From NCBI RefSeq assembly GCF_019091085.1, contig NZ_JAGXJY010000004.1, forward strand, positions 62,001 through 126,000: DNA of 64,000 bases, given 5' to 3'. The stretch is from Mesorhizobium sp. GbtcB19. GTDB taxonomy: Bacteria; Pseudomonadota; Alphaproteobacteria; Rhizobiales; Rhizobiaceae. The notes beneath the pieces are model-generated. The model did not search any database. It saw only the letters and a program-made list of their open reading frames with translations, and was not told the origin of the DNA. Each line of letters begins with the position of its first letter. The stretch's first letter is position 1. The position numbers and the translations under genes are program-made. This document shows, in pieces, positions 46,773-55,271 of this stretch.

Positions 46773-47850
46773 TCAAGCCTCCGCCTTGCCTGTCGAACCC
46801 GCCGGCGAGCGCGCAGTAGATGTTCTTGATGCCGGCGGCGACCCCGCCCGGCAGCAGAAGGATCACCAGGAGCAGGCAGACGCCGTAGGCGATGCGCGAA
46901 TCGACGGGATCGAGGTTCAGCACCTCGGGCAGGAAATTGACGATGACGGCGCCGATCAGCGGCCCGTAGAGGTAGCGGGCGCCGCCCAGCATGACCATCA
47001 GCGCCAGATAGAGGCTGGGAAAGGCGCCGAACAGGGTCGGCGAGATGTGGCGCAGGTAATAGAGCTGCAGCACGCCGGCGAGGCCGGCGAACAGGCCTGA
47101 AACCATCAGCACGCCAAGCTTATGCAGGTCGACATTGATGCCGACCGAACGCGCCAGCTGCTCGTTCTCGCGGATCGCCCGCAACGTCCGGCCGTAGCGC
47201 GAAATGCCGATGAGATAGGTCGCGGCAAGCGCCAGAAACAGCGCCGCCAGGACCAGGTAGTAATTGTTGGAGAGCTTGTCGAAATTGATGCCGGGCAAGG
47301 GCGTTACCGACCCGACGTCGAGGCCGGTCGCGGATCCGGTGAAGGTGCCGCCATTGGTGAGAACGATGACGAACAGGGCGCAGAAGCAGAAGGTGATGAT
47401 GATGTAATGCTGGCCGCCGACCCTCAGCGTCGGCAGGCCGATGACGCCGCCGACGATCGCCGACAAGGCCATGGCGAAGGGCAGCGACGTCCAGAAGCCC
47501 AGACCGAGCTGCACGGAGAGGATGGCCGAGGCATAGGCGCCGACCCCCATCAGCGCCGCATGGCCGACCGACATGATGCCGGCCTGGCCGAACTGCAGGC
47601 CGAGGCCGTAGAGCCCGATCGCCGTATAGAGCGTGGTGATGGCGATCGACAGGAAGCGGTAGCCGAGGCCGAGCCAGGGCAATGCGATGAGCAGCGCCGC
47701 CAGCAGGATTGCCGTGACCGCCTGGACGCCGGCCGGCAGGGGAACGGAGGCATTGTCCGCCGTCAGAAGCGCGAGGCGATCCCGGGCTCTGGCGCCTTCT
47801 GTAGCTGCGCCCGTCTTGGCGGCACTGTTGTCGGTCATGGGCATCGACAT
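46759..47850 (-). CDS. livM: Branched-chain-amino-acid-type ABC permease LivM
   Basis: A 363-residue permease with about ten membrane segments and the LivM landmarks YGLGLQFGQAGIMSVGHAALMGVGAYASA, GLPTLRVGGQHYIIITFCF and GRTLRAIRENEQLARSVGINVDLHKLGVLMVSGLFAGLAG. A 50-residue hydrophilic N-terminal tail precedes the first membrane helix. The start at 47850 has AAGG upstream; two more in-frame ATGs follow within 12 bp. Confidence 0.92.
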   Translation of the reverse strand: MSMPMTDNSAAKTGAATEGARARDRLALLTADNASVPLPAGVQAVTAILLAALLIALPWLGLGYRFLSIAITTLYTAIGLYGLGLQFGQAGIMSVGHAALMGVGAYASAILSVQLGLGFWTSLPFAMALSAIVGGVIGLPTLRVGGQHYIIITFCFCALFVIVLTNGGTFTGSATGLDVGSVTPLPGINFDKLSNNYYLVLAALFLALAATYLIGISRYGRTLRAIRENEQLARSVGINVDLHKLGVLMVSGLFAGLAGVLQLYYLRHISPTLFGAFPSLYLALMVMLGGARYLYGPLIGAVIVNFLPEVLNLDPVDSRIAYGVCLLLVILLLPGGVAAGIKNIYCALAGGFDRQGGGLNGRA

Positions 47851-47851
47851 C

Positions 47852-48721
47852 TCACGATGCCTTGGGGCCGAGCGTGCCGCCGAGCAGGCCCTGCGGCCGC
47901 AGCACCAGGATCAGGATCATCACGACCAGCGAATAGGCATCGGTCCATTCCGGATAGCCGTATCCGGCGCTGAGGCCGTCCACGAGGCCGAGCACCAGCC
48001 CGCCGACGACAGCGCCGCCGACATTGCCCAGACCGCCGATCAGCGAGACCGCGAAGCCGCGGATGATGATGACGCTGCCGGTGAAGGGCGTGATCGGAAA
48101 TAGCGAAATCATCAGGGCGCCGCCGATGCCGGCAAGCAGGCTGCCATAAATGAAGACGCCGGTGACGTAGCGACGCACCGGAATGCCCATCAGCTCGGCG
48201 GTGTCGCGGTCCGAAACGCTCGCCCGCAGGGCCATGCCGTAGCGGCTGCGCGAGATGCCGAAATAGGTGATCGCCACGATGACGGCCGTTATCGCGACGA
48301 CGATCGCGCGCATGGCGATGATGTCGACGCCGCCGATCGTCCAGACCAGGCCGACCGGGTCGGTGATGCTCTTCTGGAATTCGTTGAAGACGCGGATGAT
48401 CGCGTGCTGCAGGATCACGCTGAGGCCGATCGACATGATGAAGCCGTTCATCGGCCGGTTGAGCGTGAAGCGGAACAGGCATCTCTCGGCGGCAAAGCCG
48501 AGCGCGCCGACCAGCAGTCCGGCGAACACCAGCGCCACGAAGAAGTTCATGCCGGCGCCGACCATGAACCAGGTCGCCATGCCGCCCACCATCAGGAACT
48601 CGCCATGCGCGAAATTGACGATGCCGGCCAGGCCGAAGATCAGCGTGATGCCGATGCCGATCAAAATGGTGACGCTGGCAACCGAGAGGCTGTTCACCAG
48701 TTGCTGCACAAAAATGTCCAT
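47852..48721 (-). CDS. livH: Branched-chain-amino-acid-type ABC permease LivH
   Basis: A 289-residue permease with LivH landmarks VNSLSVASVTILIGIGITLIFGLAGIVNFAHGEFLMVG, SRYGMALRASVSDRDTAELMGIPVRR and GGLGNVGGAVVGGLVLGLVD. It lies 1 bp from livM and 88 bp from livK. It forms the second half of the membrane channel. Confidence 0.93.
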   Translation of the reverse strand: MDIFVQQLVNSLSVASVTILIGIGITLIFGLAGIVNFAHGEFLMVGGMATWFMVGAGMNFFVALVFAGLLVGALGFAAERCLFRFTLNRPMNGFIMSIGLSVILQHAIIRVFNEFQKSITDPVGLVWTIGGVDIIAMRAIVVAITAVIVAITYFGISRSRYGMALRASVSDRDTAELMGIPVRRYVTGVFIYGSLLAGIGGALMISLFPITPFTGSVIIIRGFAVSLIGGLGNVGGAVVGGLVLGLVDGLSAGYGYPEWTDAYSLVVMILILVLRPQGLLGGTLGPKAS

Positions 48722-48752
48722 CGTCGAATCCGGTTGGCGAAACCTGCAGGGG

Positions 48753-48784
48753 AAGGATGGGCGGAACCTTCGCCGCCCATCCCG
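48753..48784. other. Hairpin between livK and livH
   Basis: GGATGGGCGG (48755-48764) pairs perfectly with CCGCCCATCC (48773-48782). There is no U-run, so it is probably an mRNA-stabilising element that keeps the binding-protein transcript abundant. Confidence 0.6.
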
Positions 48785-48809
48785 ATGTCGGATATTTCAG
48801 CGGGCTGCC

Positions 48810-50042
48810 TCAGCCGCCATTGTCGCCGGGCGGCGGAGCGGCAGGCGGCTGCTCGACCGCGCATTTGAATTGGTCGGACGTGTTGGGCTCGACCATGCAG
48901 ACCTCGGTCGCGAAGGTGACCTGGTGGTGCTTGTTGAAGACAAGCGGCACCGGCGACACGACGCCCTTGTAGTCCGACTTCAGGAGCTCTGCGACCACCG
49001 CGTCCGGATCGTCGATCTTGCCGACCTTCTCCAGCGCCTTGGCGTACCAGAAGAAGTAATCATAGTAGAGCAGCGAGACCGAGGACTGCGGACCCTTGGC
49101 GGCGCCGAGGCCGAAATACTTTTCGAAATACTGCTTCACCTCGGGGAACGGCGAGGAACCCCAGCAGACAGGTACGCAGCTCAGCGTCACCGGCACATCC
49201 GCCTTCAGGCTGCGCTCCTGATAGATGCCCGGATCGACGCCGAACAGGAAATAGGACGGCGCCACGCCGAGCTTGAGGGCTTGCGGGAAGGCGGTGAGCG
49301 TTGAATCGCCATTGTACCAGAAATGCACGATATCGGGCTTCATGCCCTTGATGCGGGTAAGCAGCGGCGAGAAGTCGGTCGTATCCGGCGGATATTGCAC
49401 CAGGTCGACTTTCTGGCCCTCCGCTTCGAGCGCCTTGACGTAGTGCGAGGACAGATACTGCCCGGTCGCGTCGTTGCCGACGAACACCACCGAATGCTTC
49501 GGCGGCGACTTCAGCTGCGACGTCAGCAACGACAGCACGCCCTTGGCGGTGCTGCCGCTGCGCTGCCATTCCTGCGGTTCGCTCTGGAACGTGTAATGCA
49601 GCCAGCCATCGTCGGCGACCGCCTTGTCGTCGAGCACGGCGCCGAGCGAGCTGTTGCCGGAGAACTGCAGCACCTTGGCCGGGCCGGTGATCTTGGCCAT
49701 CGACACCGAGAAGTCATGCGTCTCGGTGCCCCAGATCGCCTTGACGCCGATGTCGTTGACCAGTTCGCGCGCGGCCGCGATGGAGACATTCACATCGGTC
49801 CGGTTGTCGCGGATGTAGAGTTTGATCTTGTAGGTCTTGTCGCCGACCTTGATGCCGCCGGCGTCGTTGATCTGCTGCGCCGCCAGATTGGCCGCGCCGA
49901 CAATGGTGTTGCCCGCCGAAACGAATGAGCCCGACTGCGCGGCGATAACGCCGATGGGCAGTTCCTCGTCGGCGCGGGCCGTCTGCAAAGCCATGGCGAG
50001 CCCCGCGGCCGCCATGGTCAATCCAAGTCCTAGCTGTCTCAT
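48810..50042 (-). CDS. livK: LivK-type periplasmic binding protein
   Basis: A 410-residue type I periplasmic binding protein. The signal peptide ends near MALQTARA, and the mature protein begins ELPIGVIAAQSGSFVSAGNTIVGAANLAAQQIND. Segments HSVVFVGNDATGQYLSSHYVKALEAEGQ and PDIVHFWYNGDSTLTAFPQAL fit family 5. The C-terminus is Pro/Gly-rich (QPPAAPPPGDNGG). A GntR-type operator motif lies 28-38 bp upstream. This shares regulation with the sugar genes further along, so the ligand may be a sugar acid or related compound and not leucine. Confidence 0.87.
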   Translation of the reverse strand: MRQLGLGLTMAAAGLAMALQTARADEELPIGVIAAQSGSFVSAGNTIVGAANLAAQQINDAGGIKVGDKTYKIKLYIRDNRTDVNVSIAAARELVNDIGVKAIWGTETHDFSVSMAKITGPAKVLQFSGNSSLGAVLDDKAVADDGWLHYTFQSEPQEWQRSGSTAKGVLSLLTSQLKSPPKHSVVFVGNDATGQYLSSHYVKALEAEGQKVDLVQYPPDTTDFSPLLTRIKGMKPDIVHFWYNGDSTLTAFPQALKLGVAPSYFLFGVDPGIYQERSLKADVPVTLSCVPVCWGSSPFPEVKQYFEKYFGLGAAKGPQSSVSLLYYDYFFWYAKALEKVGKIDDPDAVVAELLKSDYKGVVSPVPLVFNKHHQVTFATEVCMVEPNTSDQFKCAVEQPPAAPPPGDNGG

Positions 50043-50323
50043 GCATGTTCCTCCCGTTACATGGCCAACTTGTCATACAACCCTATTACCATGTAACAAG
50101 GCTGTCAACATGACTCCGCCTGGAGCGAACGATCGGGTGGCGTCGTGTCACCCCCTTTTCGTTCGTCCTTTTCTGATCTCAGCTTGGATGAGAAAAGTTC
50201 ATCGCAGTCGGTGCGAGGCACCGGACAAGGATGTCCGACGCAGAGACATGCGCCGCGATCATAGCGATGATGAATGTGGCCTGGCCGTCGCCAAGGCAGG
50301 AGAGGTTCAGGGTCTCGTCACTG
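50043..50323. promoter_or_regulatory. liv operon promoter region with operator site A
   Basis: TTGTCATACAACCCT at 50070-50084 contains the dyad TTGT-CAT-ACAA, 28 bp ahead of the livK start codon, a typical repressor position. The remaining bases up to the hydrolase gene hold no visible gene. Confidence 0.65.
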
Positions 50324-51196
50324 TTATAGCGCCAAGCGATACGCCTCGACGGCGGAAGCGCCAAAAATCTGCGAACGCTCCTCTTCCGTCAGCCCGCAGA
50401 GACACTCGCCGAGCGCGCGTTTGACCGACTGATAGTCGGCCGCGACCAGGCAGACCGGCCAGTCCGAACCGAACAGGCATCGCGATGGCCCGAAGATCGA
50501 AAGCACCGCGTCGACATAGGGCTGCAGGTCCTGGCTTCTCCAGTGCCACCAGTCGGCTTCCGTGACCATCCCGGAGAGCTTGCACCAGACATGGTCGCGA
50601 TGCGCCCCGAAGCCCTGCATCAATCCGGCCCACGGCTCCATCGCGTGCTTCGCAATGCGCGGTTTGGCGATGTGGTCGACGACGAAACGCAGGTTCGGAT
50701 GCCGCTCCACCGTCTCCAGGGCCGCGGGGATCTGCGGCTCCTTCAACAGCAGGTCGCAGGCGAGGCCCGCCTCGGCGACCGCCGCCAGCCCGCGCTGGAC
50801 ATCCGCGCGCAGCAGCCAGTCCGGGTCCGCCTCGTTGTGGACAAGATGACGGACGCCGACCAGATAGCGACCATCCGGCCGCGCCTTCAGCATGGACAGT
50901 GTGGCCGCCACCTCGGGATCGGTGAGGTCGACCCATCCGACCACACCGGCGACGAAATCGGTCCGGTTGGCCGTCTCCAGGAACGCCACCGTCTCGTCGA
51001 GCGAATGCCAAGTCTGGACAAGGATGGTTTTATCAACGCCGGCCGCGGCCAGCGCTGGCCTGAGATCCTCGGGCGAGAACACCCTTCGGATGGCGGCGTA
51101 ATCCTCCGTCATCCAGCCGCAGGACCCGTCCGCCGGGTCCCAGAAATGCTGATGCCCGTCGATGACCAGAGGCCTATCGGTGCCCATGGCGCTCAC
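50324..51196 (-). CDS. Amidohydrolase-2 family lactonase (L-fuconolactonase-like)
   Basis: A 290-residue TIM-barrel amidohydrolase. The metal motif is IDGHQHFWDP at residues 12-21; other conserved segments are VGVRHLVHNEADPDWL, LRFVVDHIAKP and CLFGSDWPVC with the catalytic Asp. The sequence fits sugar lactonases acting on L-fucono-, L-rhamnono- or related 1,4-lactones. It overlaps the aldo/keto reductase gene by 4 bp, so a sugar dehydrogenase and a lactonase are made together: sugar to lactone to sugar acid. The exact sugar is not visible. Confidence 0.85.
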   Translation of the reverse strand: MSAMGTDRPLVIDGHQHFWDPADGSCGWMTEDYAAIRRVFSPEDLRPALAAAGVDKTILVQTWHSLDETVAFLETANRTDFVAGVVGWVDLTDPEVAATLSMLKARPDGRYLVGVRHLVHNEADPDWLLRADVQRGLAAVAEAGLACDLLLKEPQIPAALETVERHPNLRFVVDHIAKPRIAKHAMEPWAGLMQGFGAHRDHVWCKLSGMVTEADWWHWRSQDLQPYVDAVLSIFGPSRCLFGSDWPVCLVAADYQSVKRALGECLCGLTEEERSQIFGASAVEAYRLAL

Positions 51197-52179
51197 CAGC
51201 GCTGGTGCACGGCAGCCTTGATGCGCCGCTCATAGATATCGGCGATGCGTTCCATCACTTGCGGCGACAGCGCGGGCAGGTCGGACGCGGCCGCGTTTTC
51301 CTGCGCCTGCCGGACGGACTTGGCGCCAGGGATGGTCACCGTCACCGCCGGGTTCATCAGGATCCAGCGTAGCGCCCATTGCGCCATGGTGGCGCCTGGC
51401 GGCAGCAGCGGCCGCAATTCCTCGACCGCCTGCAGGCCTTCCTCGTAATTCACGCCGGCGAACGTCTCGCCGACGTCGAAGGCCTCGCCTTGCCGGTTGT
51501 AGTTGCGGTGGTCCTTGGCGCTGAAGGCGGAATCGCTGCGGAACTTGCCGGACAACAGGCCGCTGGCCAGCGGCACCCTGACGATGATGGCGACATCCTT
51601 CTGGCGCGCCATGTCGAAGAACAGCTCCGCCGGGCGCTGCCGGAAGATGTTGTAGATGATCTGGACGCTGGCGACGCCCGGATATTGCAGCGCCTTGATG
51701 CCTTCCTCGACCTTCTCGACGCTGACGCCGTAGTGGCGGATCTTGCCTTCCTCGACCAGCTTCTCCAGCGCCTCGAATGTTTCGGGCTGGTAGAAGACCT
51801 CTGTCATCGGACAGTGGAGCTGCACCAGGTCGAGCACGTCGACCTCGAGATAGCGCAGGCTGCGCTCGACGAAGCTGGTCAGATTCTGGCGATTGTAACC
51901 GGAGGCGACATGCGGGTTCAGCCGCTTGCCTGCCTTGGTGGCGACCATCGGCCTGGCACCTCCCCGCCCCTTCAGCGTCTTTGCGATCAGCTTTTCCGCC
52001 CGGCCGTCGCCATAGACGTCGGCCGTGTCGATCATCGTGACACCTGAATCGAGCGCGGCATTGAGCGCCGCGATCGCGTCCTTCTCCTCGACATCGCCCC
52101 AGTCGGCGCCGATCGCCCAACTGCCGAAGCCGATTTCCGACACTTGCCAGCCGGTGCGGCCAAATCGCCTTTGATGCAT
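51193..52179 (-). CDS. Aldo/keto reductase (sugar dehydrogenase candidate)
   Basis: A 328-residue aldo/keto reductase. Catalytic residues lie in MIDTADVYGDG (D and Y), MVATKAG (K) and LVQLHCP (H). The cofactor segment is PGAKSVRQAQENA. Coupling with the fuconolactonase-like gene suggests it acts as an NAD(P)-dependent sugar 1-dehydrogenase. An operator-like motif occurs 69-79 bp upstream. Confidence 0.87.
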   Translation of the reverse strand: MHQRRFGRTGWQVSEIGFGSWAIGADWGDVEEKDAIAALNAALDSGVTMIDTADVYGDGRAEKLIAKTLKGRGGARPMVATKAGKRLNPHVASGYNRQNLTSFVERSLRYLEVDVLDLVQLHCPMTEVFYQPETFEALEKLVEEGKIRHYGVSVEKVEEGIKALQYPGVASVQIIYNIFRQRPAELFFDMARQKDVAIIVRVPLASGLLSGKFRSDSAFSAKDHRNYNRQGEAFDVGETFAGVNYEEGLQAVEELRPLLPPGATMAQWALRWILMNPAVTVTIPGAKSVRQAQENAAASDLPALSPQVMERIADIYERRIKAAVHQRW

Positions 52180-52439
52180 GGAAACTCACTCCTCAAAGCC
52201 CGCGTCGTCTTGACGGGTCGTGCCGGCAGGAATATCAGATCGGATAGTTGTATGACAACCCTGTAAGCATGCAAAAGGCGGATAGCGGCGGCTTTGGATC
52301 TAACGGAAAGCTGGAGGACGACGGAATGCTTCTGGCATTCGCGCATGATGCCGATCACGGTCAGCCGGCCTTTGAACACCGGCCCGTATCCGCCGCCTGT
52401 CCTGGCAGGCCATGCGCCGCTCGGGGGCCCTCGCCCGAT
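52180..52439. promoter_or_regulatory. Promoter region with operator site B
   Basis: TTGTATGACAACCCT lies at 52248-52262 (dyad TTGT-ATG-ACAA), upstream of the aldo/keto reductase. The rest of the 260-bp gap to the end of the GntR gene holds no recognised feature. Confidence 0.65.
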
Positions 52440-53189
52440 CTATTTCAGATGTCCGGCGCCGTCGCGAAGCTGCTCGAAGCGCTTGTAGGAACGGGTCAGA
52501 TGCAGCCGCATCGCCCGCTGCGCCGCCTTGGCGTCGCGTGCTTCGATGGCGTCATAGATGGCCCGGTGCTCGCGCCGCGTCCGCTCGAAATGCCGTTCGC
52601 GTTCGTCAGGCTCCAGCCGGTCGAATTGCGTCCACTGGCGCGGGATCATCGCGGCGCCGAACGTGTCGAACAGTCGGCTGAAATACGCGTTGTGGGTGGC
52701 CAAGGAAATCGCGCGATGGAAGCCCGCATCCTCGGTCGCGGCAAGGCCGGTTTCGGCAATCGCCCGGTCGATGGCGTCGAGCTGCTTGACCATGAAGGCA
52801 AGGTCCTTGGCGGTCCGTCGCGTGGCGGCCAGCGCCGCCGCTTCCAACTCGACGCCCATGCGCAGTTCGAGCACCGCCAGGATCTCGTCGATCGATTCGA
52901 CATCCGTCGGCACGATCGAAAAGGTTTTCGGCGGCGGCTCTTGCGCCACGAAGGCGCCGAGGCCTTGCCTTGTCGTGATCAGCCCCCGCGCGCGCAGCGA
53001 GGCCAGCGCCTCGCGCACCACGGTCCGGCTCACGCCCGTCGCGTTGACGATCTCCTGCTCGGTGGGCAGCCGCTGTCCCGGCGCAAGATCGCCGGCCTCG
53101 ATCTGGGCGGCAAACTTGTCCACCAGTTCGCCCCTGAGATTGGGGGACTGGCGAATGGCGCCGAACATTGCTCCGCCACGATCCGTCAT
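52440..53189 (-). CDS. GntR-family regulator, FadR/FCD subfamily (first)
   Basis: A 249-residue regulator. The winged helix reads KFAAQIEAGDLAPGQRLPTEQEIVNATGVSRTVVREALASLRARGLI; an FCD domain follows (ILAVLELRMGVELEAAALAATRR, then FHRAISLATHNAYFSRLF). Metal-ligand residues (R/H) of the FCD pocket appear present. It is divergent from the hydroxyisobutyrate-dehydrogenase-like gene and is a candidate for binding the TTGT-N3-ACAA sites in this region. Confidence 0.9.
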   Translation of the reverse strand: MTDRGGAMFGAIRQSPNLRGELVDKFAAQIEAGDLAPGQRLPTEQEIVNATGVSRTVVREALASLRARGLITTRQGLGAFVAQEPPPKTFSIVPTDVESIDEILAVLELRMGVELEAAALAATRRTAKDLAFMVKQLDAIDRAIAETGLAATEDAGFHRAISLATHNAYFSRLFDTFGAAMIPRQWTQFDRLEPDERERHFERTRREHRAIYDAIEARDAKAAQRAMRLHLTRSYKRFEQLRDGAGHLK

Positions 53190-53328
53190 CGGAAAACCGG
53201 CCCTTTAAATCGATTCTTGCGCGCCAAGGATCGCACCGCTTGGTTGCAACGGCAATCTTTCGTTTCCGATGCGTGTCGCAGCGCTTCCGGGTCAACGACA
53301 TGCACTTAAAAAGCAAGGGAAGACCAGC

Positions 53329-54255
53329 ATGAAGCAGCAGATCGGCTTTATCGGCCTGGGCGCGATGGGCTCGGGCATGGCGGCCAACATCCTGACCAAG
53401 GGCTGGCCGTTGACTGTCTGGGCGCACCGCAACCAGGAGGCCGCGCTTAAGCTGGTCGAAGCCGGCGCCCGCCAGGCGCCGACGCCGCGCGCGCTGGCGG
53501 AAGGCTGCGACATCGTTCTCCTCTGCGTGACCGGCTCGCCGCAAGTGGAAGCGGTGGTGAAGGGACCGGAGGGGCTTGCCGCCGCCGCGGACGGACATGC
53601 CGCCGCTGGAAAACCGCTGCTGATCGTCGACTGCTCGACCTCCAACCCGTCCTCGACGATCACGCTCGCCGCCGAGCTTGCCGCCAAGGGCGTGACGCTG
53701 ATCGACGCGCCGCTGGCCCGCACGCCAAAGGAAGCCGCCGAAGGCAAGCTCGACGTCATGGTCGGCGGCGCGGCGGACGCGGTCGCCCGCGCGCGGCCGG
53801 TGCTCGAAGCCTTCGCGGCGCGTGTCGTCCACACCGGCCCGACCGGCAGCGGCCACACCATGAAGCTCCTCAACAATTTCATCTCGATGGGCTATTCCGC
53901 CATCTATTCCGAAGCGCTGACGCTGGGCGCCAAGGCCGGGCTGACGCCGCAGGTCTTCAACAGCGTCATTTCCGGCAGCCGCATGGATTGCGGCTTCTAC
54001 CAGGCCTTCTTCGACTTCGTGCTCAACCGCAACGAAAACGCCCAGCGCTTCGCCATCGCCAACGCGCTGAAGGACATGACCTACCTCGCCTCCTTCGCCC
54101 AGGCCGCCGGCATCGCCAACCCGGTCGGCAGCGTGGTCCGCAACGGTTTCGCCATGGCGGTGGCTACGGGTCATGGCGAGAAGTTCGTGCCGGCGCTGTC
54201 GGATATTGTCGCTGGGTTGAATGGGGTGTCGCTGGTGGAACCGGCGGCGGAGTGA
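53329..54255 (+). CDS. 3-Hydroxyisobutyrate-dehydrogenase-family NAD(P) oxidoreductase
   Basis: A 308-residue beta-hydroxyacid dehydrogenase. The cofactor motif is IGFIGLGAMGSGMAANILTKG, the substrate motif is DCSTSNPSSTITLAAELAAKG with DAPLARTPKEAAEGKL, and the catalytic Lys is in GHTMKLLNNF. The start at 53329 follows AGGGAAG. In sugar-acid operons such enzymes act as tartronate semialdehyde reductases or on related hydroxyacids (LtnD/GarR-like). It is divergent from the first GntR gene. Confidence 0.9.
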   Translation: MKQQIGFIGLGAMGSGMAANILTKGWPLTVWAHRNQEAALKLVEAGARQAPTPRALAEGCDIVLLCVTGSPQVEAVVKGPEGLAAAADGHAAAGKPLLIVDCSTSNPSSTITLAAELAAKGVTLIDAPLARTPKEAAEGKLDVMVGGAADAVARARPVLEAFAARVVHTGPTGSGHTMKLLNNFISMGYSAIYSEALTLGAKAGLTPQVFNSVISGSRMDCGFYQAFFDFVLNRNENAQRFAIANALKDMTYLASFAQAAGIANPVGSVVRNGFAMAVATGHGEKFVPALSDIVAGLNGVSLVEPAAE

Positions 54256-54268
54256 AATCGCGTAGGGC

Positions 54269-54422
54269 GCTCCCCCTCTCCGTCCGCTGCGCGGCCACCT
54301 CTCCCCCATTTCAAGGGGGCGAGGAAAGCTAATTGTCGAGGTCGCGGCCTTTGAAAGCTTGGGTTCCTCGCCCCCACAAAGTGGGGGAGAGGTGGCTCGG
54401 CGAAGCCGAGACGGAGAGGGGG
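54269..54422. repeat. Long imperfect inverted repeat (rhizobial intergenic palindrome)
   Basis: The left arm (54269-54326: GCTCCCCCTCTCCG ... GGGGGCGAGGAA) is inverted in the right arm (54364-54422: TTCCTCGCCCCC ... CGGAGAGGGGGC). Each arm also has inner hairpins (CTCCCCCA/TGGGGGAG-like). It sits between convergent genes. The type is common in rhizobial intergenic DNA. Confidence 0.8.
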
Positions 54423-54482
54423 CTGGCGCCGACATATGCGATTAGCCTGCGAGAACCTTGCTACGAAAGCAGGGCTATACCG

Positions 54483-55268
54483 CTACCCCGCCGCCTGCCC
54501 GCGAACAGCCTTCCGCAGCCTCGAGTGCCTTGCCGGCGATGCTGGCTTCGCCGAGGCCTCGCCCCCAGGCAATCCAACGCGCGAGGCCGCGCCCGCGAGA
54601 TGCCGCGTCATTGCCGCGCTCGCGCCCTTCGCGTCTCCGGCCTTGATCGCCGCCAGGATGCGCTCGTGCTCGCCCAGTGTCGTGCGCGCCATATCGTCCG
54701 ATTTCTGCTGGTTGCCGGCGGCCAGGATGCTCTCGCGCACCCGCTCCGAGACGAAGACGAGGAACTGGCCCATATAAGGGTTCTGGGTCGCCTCGGCGAC
54801 CGCGCGGTGGAAGCCGAGGTCGTTTTTCAGCCAGGCGACGCTGCCATAGGGCGCCGTGCGCATCCCGTCGAGCGCCTCTTCCATCGCCGCGATGTCGGCA
54901 TCGGAGCGGCGGGCGGCGGCGAGCGCAGCGATCTGCACCTCCAGCATGCCGCGCAATTCGAACAGGTTGCGGAAGGAATCCGCCCGCTGCAAGGTCTCGT
55001 AGTCGATCGTCAGCACCGTGGCATTGGCCGCGTCGGCGACGAAGGCGCCCCTGCCCTGCTGCGACCAGATGCGACCTTCGGAGCGCAGCCGCGCGATCGC
55101 CTCCCGCACCACGTTGCGGCTCACCCCGAAGGTGGTCGCCAGCGCCTGTTCGGTCGGCAGCTGGTCGCCGGGCTTCAGGCGCCCCTGGGCGATCTCGCGC
55201 GAGATGGAACTCGCCACCAGAGTGGAGAGGTGTGGACCGCGATTGACCTTGTCGAGTTTCAGCGTCAT
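54483..55268 (-). CDS. GntR-family regulator, FadR/FCD subfamily (second)
   Basis: A 261-residue regulator with wing-helix SREIAQGRLKPGDQLPTEQALATTFGVSRNVVREAIARLRSEGRI and FCD domain FRNLFELRGMLEVQIAALAAARR and FHRAVAEATQNPYMGQFL. It is encoded 3 bp after the FAD oxidase gene in the same operon, which has operator site C in its promoter, so autoregulation is likely. It is about as good a candidate as the first GntR for the shared motif. Confidence 0.9.
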   Translation of the reverse strand: MTLKLDKVNRGPHLSTLVASSISREIAQGRLKPGDQLPTEQALATTFGVSRNVVREAIARLRSEGRIWSQQGRGAFVADAANATVLTIDYETLQRADSFRNLFELRGMLEVQIAALAAARRSDADIAAMEEALDGMRTAPYGSVAWLKNDLGFHRAVAEATQNPYMGQFLVFVSERVRESILAAGNQQKSDDMARTTLGEHERILAAIKAGDAKGASAAMTRHLAGAASRVGLPGGEASAKPASPARHSRLRKAVRGQAAG

Positions 55269-55271
55269 CGC

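Noticed and set aside
45295..50042. A plain leucine/isoleucine/valine importer
   Set aside because: The family is LivFGHMK, but the shared operator with sugar-acid genes argues against assuming branched-chain amino acids; the family symbols are kept but the substrate is left open.
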